NCBI RefSeq assembly: GCF_029784135.1
Contig: NC_073744.1
Span: 15,900,941 to 15,964,940 of the forward strand
Direction of reading: 5' to 3'
Source: Toxorhynchites rutilus septentrionalis
Lineage: Eukaryota; Arthropoda; Insecta; Diptera; Culicidae
DNA length: 64,000 nucleotides
Part shown: positions 20,384 through 31,475 of the stretch, piece after piece
Layout of the letters: every line of letters starts with the position of its first letter
Numbering within the stretch: position 1 is the stretch's first letter
Made by a program: the position numbers and the translations under genes
The notes under the pieces: generated by a model
What the model saw: only the letters and a program-made list of their open reading frames with translations
What the model was told of the DNA's origin: nothing
Database searches by the model: none

Positions 20384-23341
20384 CTATCGCCAATTTCCTC
20401 CGTAGATGGCCAGTCTCTGTCGCACAAGCGCGTAATCCATTCCGTGCCTCTTCCGCAGATGCTTCACCAAACCCTTCTTTTGGTCGAAGTTTCTGTCCGG
20501 ACAGAACGGGCATTTCCAATCCTGTGACGAAACAACGGTGTTCTGCGTTGTTTCTTTCCCTTTTTCCTCGGAAATTTTCGCCGGTGCACTTTTACGAGAA
20601 CCATTCGCTCTAGGATTTTTCTGACGCTGTGACTGTGTCTGTTCGGTGTTCTTATCTAAATTGTCCACTTTAGATAGCTTGGTAGTGATCGTTTCCTTTA
20701 GCTCAACCTGACTGGTGATGGAATCCGATTTCCGCTTCGAAGGTCGACCAATCGGTTTGGGAGGCGGCTTCGGATCGGCTTCTACTGGCTGATCATATTT
20801 CCGCGGGCGTCCTCTTGCTCTGGTTGTCCGTTCTTCGGGAATTACCTCTGGCGTTTGAACTGATTCTTCAATGCGTTGTGGCGTTTTGACTTCCGCGGGC
20901 ACTTCCGATTTCTGGCTGGTGGGAGGTTTGGATTTAGATTTTTCCGTCACCCGCTGTGACTGTTCCAACGGAGGCTCCGACTCTTTCTTAACGATTATAA
21001 TTTTAGGCATCGGGAAACCCACAGTATCTTTATATTTCAGCGGAATTTTCCGGGCACGTGCTGTACGGGGGGATGTAATGGGAACGGCCTTTGAACGTGC
21101 ATCGTTTTCTTTCAGCTTTTGTTGGACGCAATCGGTTGGCTTCGGTTCCGGTTCTGTAATCTTCAATGTTTCGGACTGTTGGGAACTTACGCTTGATTTC
21201 AACACTTCGGGCTTTTTAATCGGTTTAACGGCTTTTGAAACGGCATCGTTCTCTTTCAGCTTTTGTTGGACGCCATCGGTTGGCTTCGGTTCCGGTTCTT
21301 TAACCTTCAATGTTTCGGACAGTTGAGAACTTACGCTTGATTTCAACACTTCGGGCTTCTTAATCGGTTTAACGGCTTCGGAATTTTTTGACGGCGTTGC
21401 CTCGATCTGCTGCTGCTGCTTAGATACATTTTTCTTCCCCCCAGAAAATAGAGTAGTTAATGTGCCTGGGAATTTAATCCCCCGACTCACTTTCGACACC
21501 ACACGATTCGTTGGCAACGATTTATTTTCTACGGAGATCTTCTTCCGATCGCTATGGATTATTTTCCAAATTTTTGATACCTTATTATCGCACGAATATT
21601 TCGATTTCGTCCCTAAAATCCTGGAAGAAGTTCTCTGTTGAGAAGCTGCTTCTAGAACAGTCTTCGATATTAACTTGACCGCTTGAAGCACGTCAGGTGA
21701 GGGCTCAACAGATTTGGTTTGCCGGGTAGGTTCGTTTCCCAGGTCATCGCCAATCTCATCTTTCACCGTCGTTTCTTCCGTTTGTCCGGCAGCAGCGCTT
21801 TGCCCGGAAGATGAAGTTTGTTCCAATTTCGAAACATTAATTTCCGTAGACTCACTATTTGAATCATGCGTGTCGATCTGAGCTTCGATAAAAGTGACCG
21901 GAACGATGCGATCACCCATTTGGACTCCCCTCGCCGGGGCATCTGTTTCAACCGACCGATCCGTCTGTTCTTCAATGTTTTGAAGTGGGTCCAACATTGG
22001 CTTCCGCCTGTAGGGAACAGGAATGAGCGTGTCTTGAATGCGCTGCTCTCGCGGTTGATTTCTTTCAATAGTTTTCTGTCTTTGTTCGTACGTTCGAACG
22101 TCCTCTACGTGACCCACCACTAACAGAGAATCCTCTTGGCGTTCCGTCTGTTGCAAAGAAATGTTCGGAATAACTTTCGGTACAGAGGCATTATGCACTC
22201 GAAATACGGGTTGCTTTAGTGCGGTGGTTTTCGTTCGAACAGAAGTAGATGTCTGCACAGGAAGATTCTTGGGATTGGTCTTTCCTTGAGAGCTAGTAGA
22301 CACCCACAAAGATCTGTCATGTTTTCGTACCAACTCGTAGAATTTGGCGAACTCATATACGCTTTGATAGCAGCCGGAACAGATCGAGGAGGGAAAATCG
22401 CACTGTGCAGTGATCTATCAAACAATAAAAAAAATTACAAATTGCTTCTACGCAGTAACATTTCTTTTGGCTTACCATTATCCCTAAATTCCGATATATT
22501 TTATCGATCAAATCGGGTTCAATTAAAGTCTGATCACCGGCAAAGATAGGCTCAAGATCGTGCCGCTTCAAGCACAATCTGCAGTACTGTAAACTAGGCC
22601 GTACCACCCGAAGTCCACAAAAATCGCTTTTAGAATCAGTTTGTATCGCTTTGTTCAGCTGTATCCTATCATTGTTTCTGTTGTTATTGCTGGGCATACA
22701 TGTTTTTCGCTGGGGCAAATCCTGCGTCCACCCCTGTTGACGCACCGACGTTCCGGTAGTGCTCTGAAAACGGCTCAAAACACTTGCAGTCGGCGCAGCA
22801 GCCATAGACGCTGCTTCTTTGATCCGATGACTTTCCGTCAACGTGACAGGAAGCGTCATCTGCCATTTGTCTGTCAACGGCGGTAGCCCAGTGTTGTTGC
22901 TCGGTGGCATGTTGAGATGCGGTACGACACCCTTTTTTACCATTAGTTGACGCTTATAGCCCGGTGGGGCAGAAATAAATTCATGAAAATCTTTAAAATC
23001 ATCGGGAATCTGTAGGTGGAAAACAAAGTCATATGAAAACAGATGCACACCACCAATCCAATTGGCAACCATCTTGATTCTTCATAACAGGGTTATCGCA
23101 CCTTAAAATGACGAGAACAAACGTAACTTCGTTTCTTGTCACGAATCGCTTGCATCAGTGTCAACCAAACGAAGCGTCGTTCGGGGAAACAATGACCCGG
23201 GACACCGACGAAAAGCAGATCTGGGTTGCGCAAACTGTTGGAGGGGCAACCCCGCACGTCGCACGTCTTTGAGCGGACGCGCATTAGCTGCTTGTGCCCC
23301 TGAGTCGGGGCTGAATCGATTTGTTGCTGCTGCTGCTGCAT
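20384..23341 (-). CDS. THAP + ZAD + C2H2 zinc-finger protein
   Basis: A putative nuclear regulator of 930 residues. Exons are 23341-23102, 23009-22476 and 22402-20384, all phase 0. The first donor is GTGCGA (weak), the second GTAAGC. The start is the ATG at 23341 before a Gln run. A THAP-type finger lies at residues 25-115 (C27, C32, C75, H78), completed by exon 2. A ZAD spans exons 2 and 3 (C223/C226 and C266/C269). A long basic, Ser/Pro-rich region follows, with AT-hook-like RGRPRKY and IGRPSKR motifs and an exact tandem duplication of 48 residues. One C2H2-like finger lies at the C terminus (C889, C892, H906, H911). THAP and ZAD in one chain is an unusual combination. The exon boundary inside the ZAD matches that in the 40976 gene. 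Expression is not testable from sequence. Confidence 0.87.
21083..21370 (-). repeat. Coding tandem duplication, 2 x 144 bp
   Basis: Units 21370-21227 and 21226-21083 lie in frame in exon 3 of the THAP-ZAD gene. Each codes for 48 residues starting KPIKKPEVLKSSVSSQ and ending NDA-SKAV. They differ at only five residues (L/Q, V/I, K/T, G/C, V/R), so the duplication is recent or kept alike. Confidence 0.9.
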
Positions 23342-24083
23342 CGGTAGCCTACACACTATTCCGTTTTACTTTGCAAAGCGAACAATTTTTGACACATCTG
23401 ACCCGACCTATTGTAGCGCAGAGACTGACGTGAGGAAGGAAAAATCACGACGGCATAGGCTGACAGTTTGGCTACGTGTGGGGAATTTATCTGTCAAAGT
23501 GTTCTAGAGTGGTGAGTGGATAAAAATTTAGGTTTTGGCACATAGCATGTCTGGAATATTTGTTCTCCCTACTTTGGTTAATGCTTTTTGTCTGAAAATG
23601 TTTGACGCTTCATTCTGCCTGAATGCTACTATATTCGACAGATATTTTTTTTCATTTCAATGAATCATTTTTTATTAAAACTTGGATAATGTGACAGTGC
23701 CAAATAACACATTTTCATTAGATAACATGCAAACCGAAAGAACCATTCCCTTTTATTCTGCTCGGCGAAAGATGTGAAATGGCACAAGCCACAGTATTCT
23801 CGAAAACAAACGATGTATTCCTATGAATATTGGAATATACAAAGAGTCCTCGACTACATACTGGATAACAGAACCTTATAGTGGGTATCCAATTTTTTTG
23901 TGTATTGCCGACGACGATAATGAAGTTACAATAAATACAAAATAACTCATTTGTGGGCAATGTGGCAGTTTCAAACCGAACATAACACATTGATATTGCA
24001 CTGTATAAAGACCGTCCTTCAAAACTTTAGTCTAGTCCATATCAAAACATTGAAGTAGATAAAAAACGATTTACCTGTCATTT

Positions 24084-24336
24084 CTAGAGCAACATGTCAA
24101 AAGGGCCTATCTTCTTTGATTGACTCTCTCCATCTACATTTTCTTTCATTAATACCTCATCGGTAAAAGCATTTCCCTATGTTTTCGACGATAAGGAGTG
24201 TGAAAGAAAATCTCGTTTATCAAACTAGACGGCAAAACTGGAGCAAAATCCGTCTGAAACACCGTGGTTATCGAAAGAGAAAGTTGATGAAGAGAATCGA
24301 TCAAAGAAGATAGACCCTTTTGACATGTTACTCTAG
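24084..24336. mobile_element. MITE with about 50-bp inverted ends
   Basis: The left end CTAGAGCAACATGTCAAAAG, then GGCCTATCTTCTTTGATTGA, is mirrored by the right end, inverted: CTAGAGTAACATGTCAAAAG, GGTCTATCTTCTTTGATCGA. There is no coding frame in the 253 bp. Confidence 0.85.
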
Positions 24337-24635
24337 ATTTAATTGATTTGTAAGGTGTATTCTCGAGGAAAAAATATAACTTTCTTTTTTTATTTCAATT
24401 TTCTAACTCAATCAATAAAAAGAATTAATTAAATGCTGAGAGGATTGCAGGATTTTGCCCAAATGAATTGTTGAAAAATAACATAAAGCGGACTCAGAAT
24501 TTATCACAGCTGCCTCTCAGAAGATTCATAGAATGGTTAAATATATTGCTTATGTAATCCGCGTTGATAGCATTGAGCTTCGTTCACTAGTTTAGGGGAG
24601 CGTCAAAGAATAACTGTTTTTCGGACGGAATGAAC

Positions 24636-24995
24636 ACGTTTTCAAAATTAAAATTATGAATGAAAATTAATTTTCCTGTATCAAAATAGTATTATATTTA
24701 AATAAAAAAAACACTTTTTTTGCAGGAGGTGGAAAATCTCGTATGAAAATTGTTTTTGAAGAAAACTTTATATTATAATGAAAAGATTTAGAAACAATGT
24801 TGGAAATGTATAGCCATATAGTCGAATAAAAGTAAAAAATACGTGTTTCAAGTAAATAAATAACATGATGTGAACATTTTCATTCAAATTTTAACATTTT
24901 AAAACCGGTTTCGTTTCTTCTAATCTGATACAGATTTCAGTAACGAGTTTGGGACCCAAATTGAGGCCCCTAATTGGAAGTCGCCAACAGACGAC
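24636..24995. repeat. Dispersed repeat shared with 37858 and 42600
   Basis: Blocks such as CGGAATGAACACG, AATTATGAATGAAAATTAAT, CATTTTCATTCAAATTTTAA and CTAATCTGATACAG correspond to blocks in the same order at 37858-38200 and 42700-42960. The terminal inverted repeats seen at 42600-42971 are not recognisable here, so this is a degraded copy. Confidence 0.55.
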
Positions 24996-25668
24996 GACAC
25001 AGTATCACTGTCAACGCGAATCTTGCACTTGAGCAACAAACGCCATTGAGGTGAATTATTTTTTTCTTTATGGTGAATATGTCACACAAACACTTAAAGT
25101 CTGCTTGATGCGATGATTGTAATGAAATCACACGAAAAACAAAACTAATAAAGCGGTTGTTTCTAGAAAATTCTGCATATTATTGGATAATGAGATTGGT
25201 TGATTGGTTGCTCATTCTAGACCAAGAACAAATATGCTCATATGCAAGCTTATTTCTCCATTTTTTGTCAGTGTTCGCTATATTGGAATAAATTAATACA
25301 GTGTACTACCGATTATCCATGAGCGCAAGGAACAAAAAAATTAATTACGATTCTCAAATAAATAAATTTTAATTCAAGCGCCGATAACATGGAATGTACA
25401 ACAAGACTAAGGATACGGCAATACTCGGTTTCACAGGTCTTCAACGGGGGAGACAGATCAATAATGGATCAGCCATGATGCTCCTTGTTCCTTCCTCTTA
25501 TATAATCAAGGGGAACAAGAACTTCTAGGCATCTTTTCACGACGCAGATTCCTCCCCAGTGGTTTAGTGCCATGGTCCGAGAACATCCTTGCCATCCAAC
25601 CTTACAGATGAACAGTTTAATGGTGTCTGTAGCGATAAAACATAGTTGTCATTTTTTCCATTATATTA

Positions 25669-26107
25669 GGTTGGGGAAAAAGTAATCCATTATTTTTGGG
25701 TGAAATTCAAACCATTTTTAATATGCTTCGGAATGCACATGTTTGGTTGTAAAATTTGTTGCCTTTCTAAATGTAGCTTCATAATATCTCTATCGCAGAA
25801 GTCTTGGTTCTTACTGGCGAAAAACTCTAGCAATAGATTTTTACAACCTTCTATTGGTCCCAGTTTCTTATCGTTATGAAAATTTTACAATGCAAAAAAA
25901 AGGTGGTAATCGTTTGATACCAGGTAATCGTTTCATACCAGGTCCTGACTATATGGTAGATGCATTAAAACATCCCAATCAAACTCTCGGAATTGTGTAT
26001 CCTTGTGATGTACTGATGGAACACAACGCTTCTTCTTTTGGCCAATTCTGGACGTTTCTGGTCAACCGCTAGCCTCAAACGGTCCATTCGTTGACTGTAG
26101 AGATCAG
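25669..26107 (-). pseudogene. 5'-truncated mariner transposase with 3' end
   Basis: Reading the minus strand from 26107, pieces of a DD34D mariner transposase appear: MDRLRLAVDQKRPELAKRRS, then VVFHQ (before the second Asp motif), WDVLMHLPYSQDL, YHLFLH, and LEFFASKNQDFCDRDIMKLH. It ends a few bases before the terminal repeat TTAGGTTGGGGAAAAAGTAA at 25669. Frameshifts and stops interrupt it, and the catalytic HQ-D is replaced by HQ-Y. The N-terminal half and the other terminal repeat are missing. Established mariner motifs make the family secure. Activity is impossible. Confidence 0.8.
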
Positions 26108-27171
26108 AATTTAGAGTATTGCACCGAAAAAAAATTAAAACATGAAAAAAAATTAAGAAAATTGATTGGTTTGTTAGAAAAAAAATTTAAAAAAATTTTA
26201 AAAATGTTTTTTAAATAAATTGAATTGCACGTATTTTACTGCTGCAGTATCGGCACTATACACACCATTCACAATTTCAGTGGCCTGGCTCGAAATTTCG
26301 CCTTCATAAAAAGAAAAGTGTGAGATGTGATGTACCGAATTTTCTTTTTGTTGATCTCCATTGTTAACAACCTGATACTCACAATTGAATGGAACAAACA
26401 AAAAATCGCAAAAGATTTTTTTTAGTGCGAAATGTGCGAAAACCTTTACAACGAGCCTAAATTGAAAATTGTATGATCGATATTACGCGAGATATACTAC
26501 TGGCACTACCGAGAAAATAATAGGGAACTGTTTACCCAATTATTTTTTATTTTATTCAATTTTATTAGTTTAATTTTTGATTTACAATTAGTTTACAGTG
26601 TGAAAGATTCCACATGGTGATTCAATCTTTAGTCCAGCTGTTATTGATATAATTAATTTATATAAAATATATATTTTTCGTAGATGGTTGATGTACCATT
26701 TTGTTAGTTGCTACTGAACTATTGTTGTTTGATTTAAATACACTTAATCTACTATGTACACACATTTACAAAATTTAGGGATAAAGGTCTCTGATTTTTT
26801 TGCCATTCCGACCTGTCAGGATCTGGCTATGTGTCGTTGTTCGAACTGCTCGATTCTAATTCCTATTGGGCCAAAACAAGCTAGCCGGTGGACGTCAGTG
26901 GTTCTCGTGTGCCACGGAAGATTGAGTATTAGCTTCAGGAAGCGGTTCTAGATTACCTGAAGCTAATTCAGGTGAGATCTAGCACATCCACTCCAGACAC
27001 CATCTGTTTGAATACCGCCAGTTTGTTCCCAGTACATGTTTTGGCTCGCCTGGCGATGATCGGGTAGAGGTTACGGAACATGGTGATGGCTTTGTTTACG
27101 CGATCATTTACGTGCGGACAGAAGAAAAGTTTGCTATCGAGAATCACACCATGGTAGCGAACATCAGGTGA

Positions 27172-28275
27172 CTACTCTATCTCGCTGTTCAGTACTTTCA
27201 ATCTCGACGTAGGCTTAAATCGCTCCGTGTTACATTTTGCGAAAATAATCCCTTGGGTTTTTGCCGCGTTTACTCGAAACTTCCAGGTCAAAACAAAACA
27301 AAAAAAAGATATTCGACGTGAGCGTTGAGTCCGGTTTGGAGCTTGGGCGTTGATGACACGTCCGTTGTAGAGGGTTTTCGAATCATTGGCAAACATCGAC
27401 ACCGGGTAAAGGAGGAATGTCCGAAGTGTACAGGTTGTACAGTAGCGAACCCAGAATACTCCCTTTGGGGACACCAGCTGCGACCGGGTACGTCTCCGAG
27501 AGCGCATCAGCAATGTATACTTTGAATGTTCTACCATGGAGATATTTCTGGAAAGTTTTCACCAGATATTCTGGGAAGTCGAATCTCTGAAGCTTAAATA
27601 CCAGTCCGTCATGCCAGACATTATCGAATGCCTTTTCGATGTCCATCAGAGTCATGACTGTTTAGAGAACTCCTACGAGCAGGATGTAGTTTTCCTCTGT
27701 GTGCCGGAGGAGTGGACTGGACTCTGTGTGCCGGAGGAGTCCAGTGTACATTATTCTCTCGATCAGCTTGCTGATGGAGGAGAGTAGGCTGATCGGGCGG
27801 TAGCTTGACGAGCTCAAAGGATTCTTACCTGGCTTGAGGATCGGCACAATCTTGAACGCCTTCCAGGCAGGTGGAAAATATCCGAGTTCGAGACAACGGT
27901 TGAAAGTGCTTGCCAGTAGAGCGTATGATTTGGGTCCGAGGTTTTTAAGCACAATGTGGAAGCAGCCTTCGAGTCCGGGGGCTTTCATATTGCGAGAGTA
28001 TTTGATGGCTTGATCGTTGATCTTCTACAAGCTCGAAGCGCAACCGATACCTCCATCGGACTAGCAATATTCTGACCCAGATTATGTGTCCCTGTTTGCT
28101 GCGTTATGGCGTTTGCTTTTTCAGTAGATGTAAGGTAGATTCGATTATTTACTTTAATAGGAGGCACGTGTTTCGGTTTATTTTTTAACACTTTTGCCAG
28201 TCGCCGGAAGGGCCTAGAATGCTTAGGCAAACTTCTGAGTTTGATATTAAATTGTATGTTTCTAAGTTTTTGCAC
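27172..28275 (-). pseudogene. Decayed Jockey-type LINE reverse transcriptase
   Basis: Minus-strand pieces of ORF2 run from 28275 to 27172: LRSLPKHSRPFRRLAKVLKN; LGPKSYALLASTFNRCLELG; FPPAWKAFKIVPILKPGKN; SYRPISLLSSISKLIERIMY; MDIEKAFDNVWHDGLVFKL (motif A, catalytic Asp present); VAAGVPKGSILGSLLYNLY (motif B); and FANDSKTLY where the catalytic F-A-D-D should be. The second Asp pair is therefore altered. Frame changes near 27660 and 27985 and a 25-bp duplication at 27690-27745 (GTGCCGGAGGAGT) add to the damage. The 5' half, with endonuclease, is missing, as is usual for 5'-truncated LINEs. Confidence 0.85.
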
Positions 28276-29900
28276 TCTAGCAGCAATAATTTACATAGTT
28301 GTCATGCTGAAATACATTTTTTGTGTTTGCAGTTCATTATTAGAGTTTGGTTTGAATTTGATACTAAAACTATTTTGATTGTCACTTTTCAATTGACAAC
28401 AGTGGAATACAATTACAAAATATATATTTTGGAAAGAAAAACAATGACAATCATCAAACATGGAAAAGAGTCGACTGAAATATCTAACGTAACGTGAATA
28501 TGTACTCACAGGTTTAACGAACAAATCGAAACAAAAAATTAGGCATTCACAAACTGAATATCTGCTTGTCGTGTTTTGTGTCAAATATATATTTATTAGT
28601 ACTCGTAGATCAAACTTTATCTGTTAAACAGTTTTATTTGGCTTCGGTCGAACAGAGTTTTTCTTGTTTGCTTCTAATTCTTAGTATTTTATTATGTTAT
28701 ACTGGGTGATTTTGTCATTCAACTCTGTGTACAATCGAGGCTCTTCTGTATGAAAAGATGTAATTTTGCTAAATCCAAGACACCAACGTTCTTTGAACAA
28801 GTTATGATTTTTTGAAAACTATTATAAAATGCAGTTCTAAGATCCAGTCTCAATCTTTTGAGCTACTACGAAATTTCTGCAGATTTAACATCCAACACAA
28901 AAACACAATTCAACTGTGGTAATCGAACACAAAATCTGGCTGAATTGTTTTCAATACAGATTGAATAATATGTACATGATGTACACAAATTCCAACATAA
29001 AAATTAGGAAGAGAGAGAAACTTTGACAAATACGAAGATTATAACAACTCGACAGCAATTGTTTTTTTTTATATCTGAGATCGTCAAACTTGCAGACAGT
29101 TCTCAATGTCCATTCCTGTTGGCTAATACAACTAAATTTGACTACGTTCAAATGTTTAATTAATATTTTATGTGCTTTTGCTCGACGAAGAAGATTCGTG
29201 TCTGTCAATTGGTATCATTCCATTCCTTCAGAGTAAATATTTGAATGGGATTTGAAACTATGATTAGATTGGATTCGATGCTTTCTTTAGAATAAATAAT
29301 ACTTTTATGTTAAAGTTCATGATAAGGTAAAAATACAAGTATAAAAGAGAACAAAATAATGGTGATAAATAGTCGGGTAAAAAGCTACTCAATTTTGGGA
29401 CATTCAGTTCGCCAAACTGTGTTAATATTCCAATTAATAAGATTATTTATTTACGAACTTGTAGCATATTTTTTCTAACATGTCTATATTCCATATCGAG
29501 AGGGAGAAAATAGGAACCATTGAAGGATCATCATGAACATGAGCGGAAACAAAACAGAGCATACAGATTGTGTTGATAGTTATAATTCTGCACACACGCA
29601 CTTAAAAATAACATCGGCTGGTGTGGTGAATTTTGTTCCTCTAGTTGACATTTCTCTCATTGCACCGAATCTACTGTTTATAATCTGTAGTGTACGTAAA
29701 TAAAGAATATGTCAAAGGAAGAGAACGCAGAGCAGTAACTTCTGTTGGTGATGTGTCGTCAATATACATTTTTCGTATCGTTGATCTTTTTTCAATAGAA
29801 ACGTCCTTTCTTTCCGCCATGAGATGGCCGATCTCAATGAATTAAAGTAACATGTCGGCATAAAACAGAACACAATTACTGTATTAACCTACCTTCCGTT
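28276..29900. other. No recognisable gene or element ends
   Basis: AT-rich sequence with short open frames that resemble no family. It separates the LINE remnant from the ZAD/BEN pseudogene and may include that gene's first exon, which could not be placed. Confidence 0.4.
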
Positions 29901-30956
29901 TTAAGTCGATGCCGGCTTTGCTCCAGTTCGAGCAATCTCACCGATGTAATCTTCCCAGCGGATAGCGTCCCGAACGAGGAATTCATTCAGAAAATCTATG
30001 CATGCACCTCGATTCGGATCAGCTTCGAGCGGGACTTTCCGTGTCCGGTGTGTAGCAGCTGTGTCCGGATATTGAACACATTTTATGCCTACCGACGGAA
30101 ATGCATGGATAACGATCGGGAACTGAGACGGATCCGCGTTGAGAAGAATAGAGAATCGGATGGGGAAGAGCATAAGCAGACAGAAATGGTTCCGTTGGCG
30201 TGTCTATACTATCCGTCTGCTGTGAAACAGACTGAATCGAGTGGTGACAGAAAATTTTATGGATTGGTGAAGAAACAGATTCATTGAAGAGTAAGGTTCG
30301 GGAGATTGAACGAAGGCGCTGGCTAAAGTAAACAATGCGTTGAAGCATTATCGCTCCGATTTTAAGTCGGATAATTTTCAGTTGACAATAAATGAGGTTT
30401 GTGGACATAAGGTACACATCGAAACTAACTAAGTGGTGAAGATGGCGAGGAACGTGATTCTGACGAGAAAATGGAAGATTGGAAGTTGAAGTATCTGACG
30501 CTTCGAAAGAATAATAATCACCTGCAGACGGCTTTCCGAGAGCAGCACACCAAAATAAAGAGTACCAAAGAAACGTTAAGAGCATACCAGCAGCAGGCCA
30601 GTTTCCTGAGATCAGGAGTTAACAGTGGACCGGGAAGAGAACCCAAGGTAGAGCCATCCGATGGCTAGTGTGGGGAATTTAAGATGCATCCGGCTTTTCC
30701 GCAGATTTCAGTCGAATTTCTGCAAACATTAAATTTCAAATCTGGACCAGGCGAAAAAGGCGATCGAAACATTGTCAGCAAGCTAGCTGTCGCGGTGTTT
30801 GGAGCCGAGACGATGGCCAGTTCTAGTGTCACCGGACGTCCATCCAATGCACACCATAATATTCCAGCAAAACCCCCGCTTTGTCCATAGAAAATAGCTG
30901 CGATTGGATGTGAGTATTTGTCTGAACTTTATCATTGTGCACCTATTGGATTGAAT

Positions 30957-31030
30957 GGCTCCATAGCTCAGCTGGTTAGAGCGTCGTGCTAATAACGCGA
31001 AGGTCGTGAGTTCGATCCTCTCTGGAGCCA
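30957..31030 (+). tRNA. tRNA-Ile-AAT: tRNA-Ile (anticodon AAU)
   Basis: The 74-nt cloverleaf is complete. The acceptor GGCTCCA pairs with TGGAGCC (31023-31029), with discriminator A. The D arm is AGCTCAGCTGGTTAGAGC. The anticodon stem TCGTG/CGCGA holds the loop CTAATAA. The T arm has GTTCGATCC. The A and B boxes are intact, and a T-rich pol III terminator (TTTTTTT) starts 8 bp downstream. It reads AUU codons. It lies in the last intron of the ZAD/BEN pseudogene, in the same orientation. Confidence 0.97.
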
Positions 31031-31100
31031 GGTTATATTTTTTTATCGACCTCTATTTTTATCTCATAATTGTAATTCATCATAAAAAAAATGTCTGGCT

Positions 31101-31172
31101 TGACCCCGACGTGATTTGAACACGCAACCTTCTGATCTGGAGTCAGACGCGCTACCGTTGCGCCACGGAGTC
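31101..31172 (-). tRNA. tRNA-Trp-CCA: tRNA-Trp (anticodon CCA)
   Basis: The minus-strand 72-nt cloverleaf has acceptor GACTCCG pairing with CGGGGTC and discriminator A. The D arm is GGCGCAACGGTAGCGC. The anticodon stem TCTGA/TCAGA holds the loop CTCCAGA. The T arm has GTTCAAATC. A TTTTTTT terminator follows at 31084-31090 (A-run on the plus strand). It reads UGG. It lies 70 bp from tRNA-Ile, facing it, in the same host intron. Confidence 0.97.
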
Positions 31173-31475
31173 ATATATCGATTTGCTACTAAACAACTGA
31201 TGTATCCTTTCTTCTTGTCCACAGTGAAACTGTTCGAGCGGATTCAGCTGGAATTAGGTAATTCAAACAAAGAGGAACTGCTCGCTCGTTCCCACGAGAA
31301 GCTTGCCCGACTGATCGTTTGTCAGAAGTCTGTGAATTTGCGAAAGCATTTCTTGAAACGAAATCAATCTGCCGCGAATGGAGGCAGAAGCGAGGGTGGA
31401 ACTGCGAGCGCTAGTCGTAATGCGGATGATGTTGAAATTGAGCCACCCCAGAGGAAGAGGGGACCGTATCGTTGA

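Larger units (their letters stand above)
29905..31475 (+). pseudogene. Decayed ZAD + coiled coil + BEN-like gene
   Basis: A ZAD is complete in one frame (29908-30180: C-R-L-C, then C-S-S-C and RILNTFYAYRRKC). The frame then breaks: TGA at 30285, coiled-coil pieces in a second and third frame (DSLKSKVREIERR, VNNALKHYRSDFKSDNFQLT). It becomes open again from 30430 (WKLKYLTLRKNNNHLQTAF) into a BEN-like domain (QISVEFLQTLNF, LAVAVFGAETMASSSVTGRP, PLCP-KIAAIG) interrupted by TAG at 30666 and 30888. A GTGAGT donor at 30910 and a CACAG acceptor before 31225 join in frame to KLFERIQLELGNSNKEELLA, ending at 31475. The intron holds two tRNA genes. Multiple independent lesions favour a pseudogene. ZADs dimerise and BEN domains bind DNA or chromatin. 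Confidence 0.72.

Noticed and set aside
30285..30890. Selenocysteine or recoded stops in the ZAD/BEN gene
   Set aside because: Selenocysteine uses TGA, two stops are TAG, and frameshifts lie between the domains. Decay is simpler.
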